Positions 1 through 5,824 of a stretch of DNA of 5,842 nucleotides are shown here, in pieces (position 1 is the stretch's first letter; each line of letters begins with the position of its first letter). The notes beneath the pieces are model-generated. The model was given only the letters and a program-made list of their open reading frames with translations. It searched no databases and was not told the origin of the DNA. The position numbers and the translations under genes are program-made. The stretch comes from Anaerolineales bacterium UBA1136 (lineage in GTDB: Bacteria; Chloroflexota; Anaerolineae; Anaerolineales; UBA11657), in NCBI GenBank assembly GCA_002311455.1, contig DCAJ01000033.1:5963-11804 (forward strand), written 5' to 3'.

Positions 1-71
1 CTAGATGCGCCGTTTGCAGACTTGCCACCATTTTTTCGCTTATTTGTTACTCTCTTAACTTTTTTTGTCAT
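1..71 (-). CDS. N-terminal fragment of a lysine-rich protein, truncated by the window edge
   Basis: Reading leftward from an ATG at 71-69, the frame stays open for 23 codons to the window edge. The peptide begins MTKKVKRVTNKRKNGGKSAN, which is strongly basic and likely flexible. Such N-termini occur on nucleic-acid-binding proteins and on the cytoplasmic tails of membrane proteins, so the family cannot be named. A Shine-Dalgarno-like GAGGTAA lies at 89-83, with an 11-base gap to the ATG. Further upstream on the same strand is a good sigma70-like promoter at 241-270. These three signals together make a real gene, divergent from hppA, likely. The main weakness is that only 23 codons are visible. 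Confidence 0.5.
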   Translation of the reverse strand, partial: MTKKVKRVTNKRKNGGKSANGAS

Positions 72-146
72 ACTTGTTCAAATTACCTCATATCGTTTCA
101 ATCAACAATCTCAACTCATCGCTATAAACTAACAGAGACAGGAAGA

Positions 147-175
147 GCACACTGCATAATTGGCCCACAGTGTGC
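147..175. repeat. Perfect 8-bp inverted repeat between the divergent genes
   Basis: GCACACTG at 147-154 is mirrored by CAGTGTGC at 168-175 around a 13-base spacer. No T-run follows on either strand, so it does not read as an intrinsic terminator. It lies in the predicted leader of the minus-strand gene that starts at 71, about 60 bases downstream of that gene's inferred transcription start. It could be a leader hairpin or a dimeric repressor operator, and the sequence does not decide between them. Confidence 0.45.
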
Positions 176-240
176 CCAAGGAAGATAAATCAATTTACCA
201 TGAATATTAATCATCCGTCCCAAAAGATGACGCGGGCTGG

Positions 241-270
241 GTTATACAACATTTCTCTTACTTCTGTCAA
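241..270 (-). promoter_or_regulatory. Sigma70-like promoter reading leftward
   Basis: On the minus strand a perfect -35 hexamer TTGACA (270-265) is followed after 18 bases by TATAAC (246-241), five of six matches to the -10 consensus. Transcription would start near 234 and give a leader of roughly 160 bases before the ATG at 71. The leader would include the inverted repeat at 147-175. The -35 box sits back to back with that of the plus-strand promoter, 30 bases away, so one regulator bound between them could affect both genes. Confidence 0.55.
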
Positions 271-300
271 TGCCTTTCGTTCACTCCATGTTCCATACAC

Positions 301-329
301 TTGACACATTCCCCTCTACTCAGTACAAT
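301..329 (+). promoter_or_regulatory. Sigma70-like promoter for hppA
   Basis: A perfect TTGACA (301-306) is followed by an optimal 17-base spacer and TACAAT (324-329), five of six matches to the -10 consensus. Transcription would start near 336, leaving a leader of about 133 bases before the hppA ATG at 469. This is the strongest promoter signal in the window and nothing else nearby explains it. A small 4-bp hairpin is possible in the leader (368-371 with 377-380), but it is too weak to call a regulatory RNA. I recognise no known riboswitch in the leader. Confidence 0.65.
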
Positions 330-453
330 CTCGCCGGTGATTGCCTGAAAATGTTGCATCTTTATTGCGTCTTTCGGGCGTGTTTTGTGTAAAATCGACA
401 AAATTCTTAATGTCACATACAACAACTTTATCACTGTTCATAAGTCAAGTCTC

Positions 454-459
454 GGAGGA
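454..459 (+). promoter_or_regulatory. Ribosome binding site that fixes the hppA start
   Basis: GGAGGA lies 9 bases upstream of the ATG at 469, which is ideal spacing. It favours this ATG over the in-frame TTG at 385, which would add 28 residues unlike a pyrophosphatase N-terminus, and over the ATG at 478, which is too far from the site. Confidence 0.8.
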
Positions 460-468
460 ATATTTTTC

Positions 469-2748
469 ATGAACAACATGCTAGACTCTGTAATTACAGA
501 GGCACAAAGAATTCCTGTACCTGTAATCTGGTGGCTAACCCCAATTAGTGCCTTCATAGCTCTCTTATTTGCGTACATATTTTATAGATCAGTCATGGAC
601 AAAGATGAAGGAACGCCACGTATGAGAGAGATAGCGCAAGCCGTAAGAGAAGGAGCTATGGCATACCTACGACGACAGTATAGGGTTGTGGCAATTGCGT
701 TTGGAGTTTTGTTCATAATATTCCTCATTATGGCAAAATTTGACCTGCAAAATAAGATTGTGCCATATGCTTTCCTAACTGGTGGCTTGTTTTCCGGTAT
801 CTGCGGATACTTTGGAATGCGTACAGCCACTAATGCCAGCGCTCGCACTACACATGCTGCGAGCAAAAGTCTCAATGAAGGGTTGCAAGTAGCATTCCGC
901 GCTGGCGCAGTTATGGGTCTAGTTGTAGTAGGATTTGCACTGCTTGATATATCAGCCTGGTTCATAGCGCTATATTATTTGTTCCCGCCAGAATCTTTCG
1001 GAGCCATAAATCCTCTGCCTCAAATTACTGTTATTATGCTAAGTTTTGGTTTTGGAGCTAGTACACAAGCCCTTTTTGCACGCGTAGGAGGTGGTATTTA
1101 TACAAAGGCAGCAGATGTGGGTGCTGACCTAGTAGGTAAGGTAGAGGCTGGAATACCAGAGGATGACCCACGTAATCCTGCCACAATAGCAGACAATGTG
1201 GGAGATAATGTTGGTGATGTAGCTGGCATGGGAGCTGATCTATATGAATCATACGCCGGATCTATACTGGCCACAGCAGCATTAGGTGTCGCAGCAGTAA
1301 CTACTAAGTATGGTGTTAATAGCACAGCCATGCAAATCAATTATCTAGCTATGCCAATGGTACTCGCTGCAGTCGGAGTAATACTATCAATACTTGGAGT
1401 ATATATGGTGCGCACCAAAGAGGGATCTGGAATGCAGGAGTTAATGCGCGCTCTCAACCGGGGTATAAACTTTTCTGCAGCTGGGATTGCAATAGTTTCT
1501 TTACCACTTGTTTATGCACTTGACCTGGATCGTCCTTTACTGATGTGGATCACTATATTGGCCGGATTACTTGTAGGAATTGTAATTGGAAAAGCCACAG
1601 AGTATTACACATCACATGACTTCAAACCTACCCAATATATAGTAGAACAAGCTCAGAGCGGACCTGCCACAGTAATCATCCAAGGTCTAGCTGTAGGCAT
1701 GCAGTCTACTGCCATCCCTGTAATCACTATAGCAATTGGCATTACAATTGCTTACTATTTTTCTGGCGGAGTAGACAGTACACTAATGGGCCTGTACGGG
1801 GTTGGCCTCGCTGCAGTAGCCATGCTTTCAACTTTAGGAATTACTCTAGCAGCAGATGCGTATGGACCAATTGCCGACAATGCTGGTGGTAACGCGCAAA
1901 TGGCTGGTCTAGATCCGGAAGTGCGAAAACGTACTGATGAATTGGATGCTGTAGGTAATACCACGGCTGCAACTGGTAAAGGATTTGCCATTGGCAGTGC
2001 CGCATTGACAGCTCTAGCTCTGTTAGCGGCATACCTCGAAGAGATAAGATTTAGTTTGATGCATTTACGTGGTATTGAAACTGTTGTAATCCGTGGTGTA
2101 TCAGTAGCAGTAGAAACCATGACAATGAAAGACTTCATGAGCTATTATGACGTTACATTGTTGAATCCTGCAGTACTAATTGGTATCTTCCTCGGTGCTA
2201 TGACAGTGTTTTATTTTTCTGCGATGACTATGTCTGCAGTGGGTCGTGCAGCTGGTGCCATGGTATTAGAGGTACGGCGTCAATTCAAAGAGATACCCGG
2301 AATAATGGACGGAACAGAAACCCCCGATTATGCTCGCTGCGTAGAAATTTCTACGAAGGGTGCGCAAAAAGAAATGATTGCCCCTGCAGCTTTAGCTATT
2401 CTTACACCTGTAGTAGTTGGTCTAATCTTCGGAGTGGCAGGAGTACTTGGACTGCTATCGGGAGGTTTAGCTACAGGTTTTGTTATGGCTGTAATGATGG
2501 CAAATGCTGGGGGCGCTTGGGACAACGCAAAAAAACTAGTCGAGACTGGTGCACATGGTGGTAAAGGCTCAGAAGTACATAAGGCGACTGTAGTTGGTGA
2601 TACTGTTGGAGACCCTTTCAAAGACACTAGTGGTCCTTCATTAAACATTCTTATCAAGTTAATGAGTATGGTGTCTATAGTATTTGCGGGATTAATAGCA
2701 AGCGTTGGAGTAAATGGCCTAATGGGACAATTTATGAGCTTGTTCTAA
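469..2748 (+). CDS. hppA: Membrane-bound ion-translocating pyrophosphatase, K+-dependent type
   Basis: This 759-residue polytopic membrane protein hydrolyses cytoplasmic pyrophosphate and couples it to export of H+ and/or Na+. It makes a membrane gradient from a biosynthetic by-product. The family has 16 transmembrane helices, and hydrophobic segments run through the whole protein, the first at about 19-39. The family signature DVGADLVGKVE is at 216-226. The metal-pyrophosphate aspartates follow: D242, D246 and D250, then D463 and D470, and D711, D715 and D719 in GDTVGDPFKDTSGP. GNTTAATGKG (496-505) has Ala500 and Gly503 where K+-independent enzymes carry Lys and Thr, which indicates K+ dependence. 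The gate glutamate is E260 in ADLYESY, the helix position used by Na+-pumping enzymes and some bacterial H+ pumps, not the later position of plant enzymes. About 40 polar residues (roughly 523-565) form a long loop between late helices. No frameshift or missing catalytic residue is visible. The identity is secure; the transported ion is not. Confidence 0.97.
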   Translation: MNNMLDSVITEAQRIPVPVIWWLTPISAFIALLFAYIFYRSVMDKDEGTPRMREIAQAVREGAMAYLRRQYRVVAIAFGVLFIIFLIMAKFDLQNKIVPYAFLTGGLFSGICGYFGMRTATNASARTTHAASKSLNEGLQVAFRAGAVMGLVVVGFALLDISAWFIALYYLFPPESFGAINPLPQITVIMLSFGFGASTQALFARVGGGIYTKAADVGADLVGKVEAGIPEDDPRNPATIADNVGDNVGDVAGMGADLYESYAGSILATAALGVAAVTTKYGVNSTAMQINYLAMPMVLAAVGVILSILGVYMVRTKEGSGMQELMRALNRGINFSAAGIAIVSLPLVYALDLDRPLLMWITILAGLLVGIVIGKATEYYTSHDFKPTQYIVEQAQSGPATVIIQGLAVGMQSTAIPVITIAIGITIAYYFSGGVDSTLMGLYGVGLAAVAMLSTLGITLAADAYGPIADNAGGNAQMAGLDPEVRKRTDELDAVGNTTAATGKGFAIGSAALTALALLAAYLEEIRFSLMHLRGIETVVIRGVSVAVETMTMKDFMSYYDVTLLNPAVLIGIFLGAMTVFYFSAMTMSAVGRAAGAMVLEVRRQFKEIPGIMDGTETPDYARCVEISTKGAQKEMIAPAALAILTPVVVGLIFGVAGVLGLLSGGLATGFVMAVMMANAGGAWDNAKKLVETGAHGGKGSEVHKATVVGDTVGDPFKDTSGPSLNILIKLMSMVSIVFAGLIASVGVNGLMGQFMSLF

Positions 2749-2779
2749 TATTAGGATATAGACAAACTTGAACCCAGTG

Positions 2780-2795
2780 TCATGTATGTACATGA
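2780..2795. repeat. 16-base palindrome after hppA
   Basis: TCATGTA (2780-2786) and TACATGA (2789-2795) are perfect inverted copies around a TG centre, 32 bases past the hppA stop. There is no GC-rich stem or following T-run, so it is a poor terminator. Its symmetry suits a dimeric transcription factor. It overlaps the spacer and -10 area of a weak candidate promoter (TTGAAC at 2768-2773, CATGAT at 2791-2796) that could serve the TPR gene. The function is inferred from symmetry alone. Confidence 0.35.
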
Positions 2796-2819
2796 TAGTA
2801 TTAGATAGGTCAATATTTG

Positions 2820-2848
2820 TTGCATGTTGTAGATCACCTATGCATAAT
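2820..2848 (+). promoter_or_regulatory. Weak candidate promoter before the TPR gene
   Basis: TTGCAT (2820-2825) and CATAAT (2843-2848) are separated by 17 bases. The -10 matches consensus at five of six positions but the -35 at only three. Transcription would start near 2855, only about 10 bases before the ATG and inside the ribosome binding site, so this is tentative. The TPR gene may instead be read through from hppA, since no terminator is visible in the 116-base gap. Confidence 0.2.
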
Positions 2849-2864
2849 TGAGTAAGGTACTCTA

Positions 2865-3554
2865 ATGTTTAATCATTTGGACAGGAAAGAACCCAATAAC
2901 AGCTCTAGCTCTCCGGACATCAAAAGTAGATACACTGTGTTTAGTCCCCTATCACCCTTCTCTATAAAGGATTCAAATGAAACAGAATACTTATTGCCTG
3001 ATTGGATGCTAGTTGAGGAAGAACATAGTAAAAGCCAAGCTCCCAACAAATATGACTTTGACTGGTTGCAAGATAACAATATCACCCAAAATGATCCTCA
3101 GGCAATCTCAGATACCTCCAATACTGTAGATTATCCTGAAACACTACCTTCTGCAAACAAGAGGCAGCATGATGTTTCTGATGGTGAGAAATCACAAAGA
3201 GAAAGTAATAACTTTAATGAAGTTAAGCAAACTTTTACAAATAATCAAAGTAAGTCAGACTATGCACATACAGTTGCAAGTAAGCTTGTAGAAGTAGGAA
3301 ATCCTACCGAAATATTAAAAAATGCCAGAAATATGTCCCGAGAAGGTAACTTAGACGAGGCAATCGGCAATTATATGAGTCTAGTAAAGTCAGCGAAAAA
3401 ACTAAAGCAAGTTGTTGACGACTTAGAGAAACTTATAGCAAACCCACATGTTAAACAAACCCCGGCTATGCTGCAAACTCTAGCAGACGCTTACACGAAA
3501 ACAGGTAAATTGGCAAAAGCACTACCATTATACCGGAAAGCCTTAGGTAGATGA
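2865..3554 (+). CDS. TPR protein with a long disordered N-terminal region
   Basis: The protein has 229 residues and no signal peptide or membrane segment, so it is probably cytoplasmic. Residues 1 to about 135 are rich in Ser, Asn, Asp, Gln and Lys and look disordered. They are interrupted by two short aromatic motifs, LLPDWM (43-48) and FDWL (65-68). From about 146 the sequence is helical: a TPR-like unit at about 149-180 (REGNLDEAIGNYMSLV), a linking helix at about 183-192, and a clear TPR at 200-229 (LADAYTKTGKLAKALPLYRKAL). Two or three TPR-like units are too few for a full superhelix, so it more likely binds one partner. AAGG at 2854-2857, seven bases before the ATG, supports the start. 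It precedes ndk by 30 bases on the same strand and is probably cotranscribed with it. The PDW motifs recall Chloroflexota TPR proteins, which is a recollection I could not check. The cellular role is unknown. Confidence 0.8.
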   Translation: MFNHLDRKEPNNSSSSPDIKSRYTVFSPLSPFSIKDSNETEYLLPDWMLVEEEHSKSQAPNKYDFDWLQDNNITQNDPQAISDTSNTVDYPETLPSANKRQHDVSDGEKSQRESNNFNEVKQTFTNNQSKSDYAHTVASKLVEVGNPTEILKNARNMSREGNLDEAIGNYMSLVKSAKKLKQVVDDLEKLIANPHVKQTPAMLQTLADAYTKTGKLAKALPLYRKALGR

Positions 3555-3584
3555 TTCGATAAATAACAGACATGGAGATGATAC

Positions 3585-4037
3585 TTGGAACGTACACTAT
3601 TGTTGGTTAAACCAGATGGGGTTCAGCGTGGACTAGTGGGTACAATCATCGATAAAGTTGAACGCAGAGGACTTCGTATGGTAGGAGTGAAACTAATGTC
3701 TGTATCAGCTCATCTAGCAGAGACCCATTATGCTATTCACAAAGGAAAGCCTTTTTATAATGGTTTGATTGATTACATAACCTCTGCGCCTGTAGTTGCC
3801 ATTGTCTGGCAAGGAAGTAAAGCAGTTTCAGTTGTACGGCAAGTGCTTGGTTCAACGGACCCTACAGAAGCCCAGGCAGGTACCGTAAGAGGAGATTATG
3901 GGATTGACATCGGCCGTAATCTTACCCATGGATCAGATAGCGTCAAGAATGGACTTACTGAAATAAACTTATGGTTCAAGCCAGATGAATTGATAGAATG
4001 GAAACGTTCTGGAGAAGAATGGGTATTCGAAATTTAG
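3585..4037 (+). CDS. ndk: Nucleoside diphosphate kinase
   Basis: This 150-residue enzyme moves the terminal phosphate from one nucleoside triphosphate, usually ATP, to other nucleoside diphosphates through a phosphohistidine, balancing NTP and dNTP pools. The length is typical of the family. The N-terminus ERTLLLVKPDGVQRGLVG carries the conserved Lys9. The active-site stretch is RNLTHGSDSVKNGLTEINLW, with catalytic His115, Asn112, Ser117 and Glu126 all in place. The start is a TTG at 3585. It is the only start giving the expected family N-terminus, and GGAG at 3574-3577 sits seven bases upstream. The nearby ATGs at 3572 and 3578 are in other frames. It follows the TPR gene by 30 bases, which suggests an operon, and its end faces the convergent rsfS. 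The use of TTG may lower translation. Function is secure. Confidence 0.97.
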   Translation: MERTLLLVKPDGVQRGLVGTIIDKVERRGLRMVGVKLMSVSAHLAETHYAIHKGKPFYNGLIDYITSAPVVAIVWQGSKAVSVVRQVLGSTDPTEAQAGTVRGDYGIDIGRNLTHGSDSVKNGLTEINLWFKPDELIEWKRSGEEWVFEI

Positions 4038-4090
4038 ATTATTATTTTCTCGCGTATCAAGATGATAAAACTGATTCGATATATGGGATA

Positions 4091-4104
4091 TCAATATTTA
4101 TTGA
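4091..4104. repeat. Short AT-rich inverted repeat between convergent genes
   Basis: TCAATA (4091-4096) and TATTGA (4099-4104) flank a TT centre and overlap the rsfS stop codon at 4098-4100. Just before it, GATAT (4078-4082) and ATATC (4088-4092) form a second small repeat. Both stems are short and almost all A-T, so neither makes a convincing terminator. I see no other structure in the 60-base gap after ndk. Confidence 0.2.
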
Positions 4105-4454
4105 ACTCTAAGTATTACCTTACCTTCTGACCAAAGCTGTTCCAAACCATAGTGATTACGCTGGCGACTCACAAACAGGTGCACCATAACATCTCCAAGG
4201 TCTAACAGCACCCAACCACTTTGAGCTTGATCCGCTAAATCTCGTACGGTAACCTTCCGTTTGAGGACCGCATTATCTGTAATGGACCTCGCCAAAGCCT
4301 TTAGATGACGTTCACTTGTGCCTGTAGCAATTACATAAAAATCACTCATTATAGAAATGTCTCGCAAGTCCAGTAATACAACGGACTCACCCATCATTTT
4401 AGTGATAGTATCGACTACTTCGTGAGCAGCATCTAAACTTTCTAGTTTCAACAT
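4098..4454 (-). CDS. rsfS: Ribosome silencing factor RsfS (Iojap/YbeB family)
   Basis: This 118-residue cytoplasmic protein belongs to a family that binds ribosomal protein uL14 on the large subunit, blocks subunit joining, and lowers translation during starvation or stationary phase. The length is typical. Family landmarks appear in order: VVLLDLRDISIMSDFYVIATGTSERH across 25-50 is shown here by its core SDFYVIATGTSERH (37-50), then GWVLLDLGDVMVHLF (80-94) and the C-terminal HYGLEQLW (101-108). The start is ATG at 4454-4452, with AAGG at 4468-4465 ten bases upstream. It lies 97 bases downstream of thpR on the same strand and is convergent with ndk. In many bacteria rsfS neighbours nadD, which is absent here. 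A weak inverted repeat covers its ribosome binding site and start codon. Confidence 0.95.
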   Translation of the reverse strand: MLKLESLDAAHEVVDTITKMMGESVVLLDLRDISIMSDFYVIATGTSERHLKALARSITDNAVLKRKVTVRDLADQAQSGWVLLDLGDVMVHLFVSRQRNHYGLEQLWSEGKVILRVQ

Positions 4455-4471
4455 TAAGATAGTACCTTAAT
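4453..4471 (-). promoter_or_regulatory. Possible hairpin over the rsfS start
   Basis: In the rsfS message ATTAAG (4471-4466) can pair with CTTAAT (4458-4453) across a 7-base loop. The first arm takes in part of the AAGG ribosome binding site and the second takes in the first two bases of the ATG. Five of the six pairs are A-U, so the structure would be weak and may only tune initiation. Confidence 0.2.
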
Positions 4472-4551
4472 TATCACAACAACATTGACCGCAATAGATT
4501 ACACATGTATTAAATATAATATCCCAGATATAGGCGTGTAAGTCGATCTAA

Positions 4552-5136
4552 TCACTTTATAGATATCCTAGATACTGGAGTATGCCTAGCACCTAATTTT
4601 GACAATTCGCTCTTTACAACGACAATGCAATCAACCTGCCACTCTCCCAACCTACAAGAACCAAAGTTCTTTATTACATCAAGCAACACCTCTGCTTCTA
4701 TACTCTTATTCGAATTATACTTTGCTCTATATCTACCAATAGTGAAATGTGGTTTAAAGATACGAATACCGGTATTCAACTGCAATTTATCAGCACTGGA
4801 ATCGGTAATACTATTGAGTCTGCACAACATTTCAACTTCACCACCAACACCTACCCAGATCACTCGGGGTCTATAAACATCTGGAAAACAACCCAAGCCT
4901 AGTGCTTCAATCTTGAAAGGAGATACCATAGTTACTTTGTTCTTAAGGTCATTAGTCAATGATTCAATTTGGGCTATAGTTATGTCATTCAAGAATTTCA
5001 GAGTAATATGCATGTTTACAGATCCAAGCCAGCTTATATTAGTATCATACAATAGTCCGTCCAACTTTTTTTGCAGACTAACGGCACTTGCCACTACATG
5101 AGAAGGTATTTCTAGTGCAACAAACACTCGGGACAT
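4552..5136 (-). CDS. thpR: RNA 2',3'-cyclic phosphodiesterase (2H phosphoesterase, LigT family)
   Basis: This 194-residue protein belongs to the family that opens RNA 2',3'-cyclic phosphates to 2'-phosphates and shows 2'-5' RNA ligase activity in vitro. The family signature, two H-x-T-x motifs about 85 residues apart, is intact: HITL at 43-46 and HFTI at 130-133, in the contexts NMHITLKFL and PHFTIGR. The N-terminus SRVFVALEIP and the C-terminal LSKLGARHTPVSRISI also match the family, and the length is usual. The start is ATG at 5136-5134. I see no good Shine-Dalgarno sequence before it, so it may depend on translation of the upstream gene, whose stop is 55 bases away on the same strand. The physiological substrate of this family in bacteria is not well defined. 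Identity is strong; the role here is inferred from the family. Confidence 0.93.
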   Translation of the reverse strand: MSRVFVALEIPSHVVASAVSLQKKLDGLLYDTNISWLGSVNMHITLKFLNDITIAQIESLTNDLKNKVTMVSPFKIEALGLGCFPDVYRPRVIWVGVGGEVEMLCRLNSITDSSADKLQLNTGIRIFKPHFTIGRYRAKYNSNKSIEAEVLLDVIKNFGSCRLGEWQVDCIVVVKSELSKLGARHTPVSRISIK

Positions 5137-5191
5137 GGATCAAAACCAATTTACAGCTTAATGACCTGATATAACCAGTCCAAATTTCATC

Positions 5192-5824
5192 TCACTCACT
5201 AACACAGGCTTCCATCAAATTATAGTCTGCGGAAGTATTTATTTCAGTAAGAATATCATCATTCCAATCTACCCAAGCAACCTCATCATAATACCGTTCA
5301 ATTAATTCCCGGCCCCCTTGGTCTCCCTCAATCATATGTAATCCTGGCCAAAGATCACGATCAAACAAGACAGGATTAGCATTTCTACCAGCTACACGCG
5401 GAGCTACTATCGGAGCACCTGTTTCATAGAACCTATCTATTATTGCATTAATTAACTCCGGACCAACATTTGGCTGGTCCACTAATAGGAATATTGCCCC
5501 GGATATATTTTCATCTAGAGAGTCCAGTCCTACTCTAACCGAACCGCTCTGACCATCGCTCCATTTTGTGTTACATACAATATCCACGCTCATGTCTGTG
5601 AGAACTGCACTTACTCTATTAGCCTGATTGCCCACAACCACTTTAATTATGTCAACCTCACTCCGAATCGCTGCTTCAGCTACCCTAGTGACCAAAGTGC
5701 CTTTACCCCATGGCAACATCTGTTTAATGTCCATACCTTTGCCTATGCGAGTAGAACCACCAGCAGCCAAAACTATTGCAGCAACCTTGCTATAACGTTT
5801 TATTGTTGGATCTTCATTCAACAA
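5192..5824 (-). CDS. MobA/MocA-like nucleotidyltransferase; N-terminus unresolved at the window edge
   Basis: This is a Rossmann-like NTP_transf_3 domain of about 200 residues that joins a nucleotide to molybdopterin or a related phosphate acceptor. Numbered from a TTG at 5824, the motifs are LAAGGSTRIG (19-28) for nucleotide binding, KQMLPWG (34-40), GQSGSVRVGL (91-100), the metal-binding DQP (116-118), NPVLF (150-154), GDQGGRELI (167-175) and a final EINTSADY (194-201). LAAG and DQP, in place of LAGG and DMP, point to the cytidylyltransferase MocA more than to guanylyltransferase MobA. The start is uncertain. The frame stays open upstream to position 5842, and a GAGG at 5842-5839 lies 14 bases before the TTG, which is long. 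The next ATG (residue 31) falls after the nucleotide-binding motif and cannot be the start. The gene may therefore extend beyond the window, perhaps with another domain. No molybdoenzyme gene is visible here. The enzyme class is secure; the exact substrate is not. Confidence 0.88.
   Translation of the reverse strand: MLNEDPTIKRYSKVAAIVLAAGGSTRIGKGMDIKQMLPWGKGTLVTRVAEAAIRSEVDIIKVVVGNQANRVSAVLTDMSVDIVCNTKWSDGQSGSVRVGLDSLDENISGAIFLLVDQPNVGPELINAIIDRFYETGAPIVAPRVAGRNANPVLFDRDLWPGLHMIEGDQGGRELIERYYDEVAWVDWNDDILTEINTSADYNLMEACVSE

Noticed and set aside
267..359. Minus-strand 30-codon frame starting MQHFQAITGE and containing a CxxC pair
   Set aside because: It has no good ribosome binding site or promoter, covers the hppA promoter, and overlaps another small frame. 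It is probably chance.
385..468. In-frame TTG extension of hppA adding 28 residues
   Set aside because: The extra residues do not resemble a pyrophosphatase N-terminus, no ribosome binding site precedes the TTG, and a strong GGAGGA is ideally placed for the ATG at 469.
336..468. Riboswitch in the hppA leader
   Set aside because: Only a 4-bp hairpin is visible and the sequence matches no riboswitch consensus that I know.
582..2657. Several minus- and other-frame open frames opposite hppA
   Set aside because: They lie wholly inside a conserved gene, are rich in Pro, Ala, Thr and Ser as expected from reversed membrane-protein codons, and show no family motif.
2873..3085. Minus-strand 70-codon frame opposite the TPR gene
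   Set aside because: It lies inside a supported gene, its codon pattern mirrors the Ser/Asn-rich sense strand, and no start signal is evident.
3572..3580. ATG codons just before ndk as alternative starts
   Set aside because: Both are out of frame with the conserved Ndk sequence; the TTG at 3585 gives the family N-terminus.
4038..4097. Intrinsic terminator between ndk and rsfS
   Set aside because: Only short A-T stems are present, with no GC-rich hairpin followed by a T-run.
4625..5101. Plus-strand frames opposite thpR
   Set aside because: They are antisense to the conserved 2H phosphoesterase, with no ribosome binding site and no recognisable motif.
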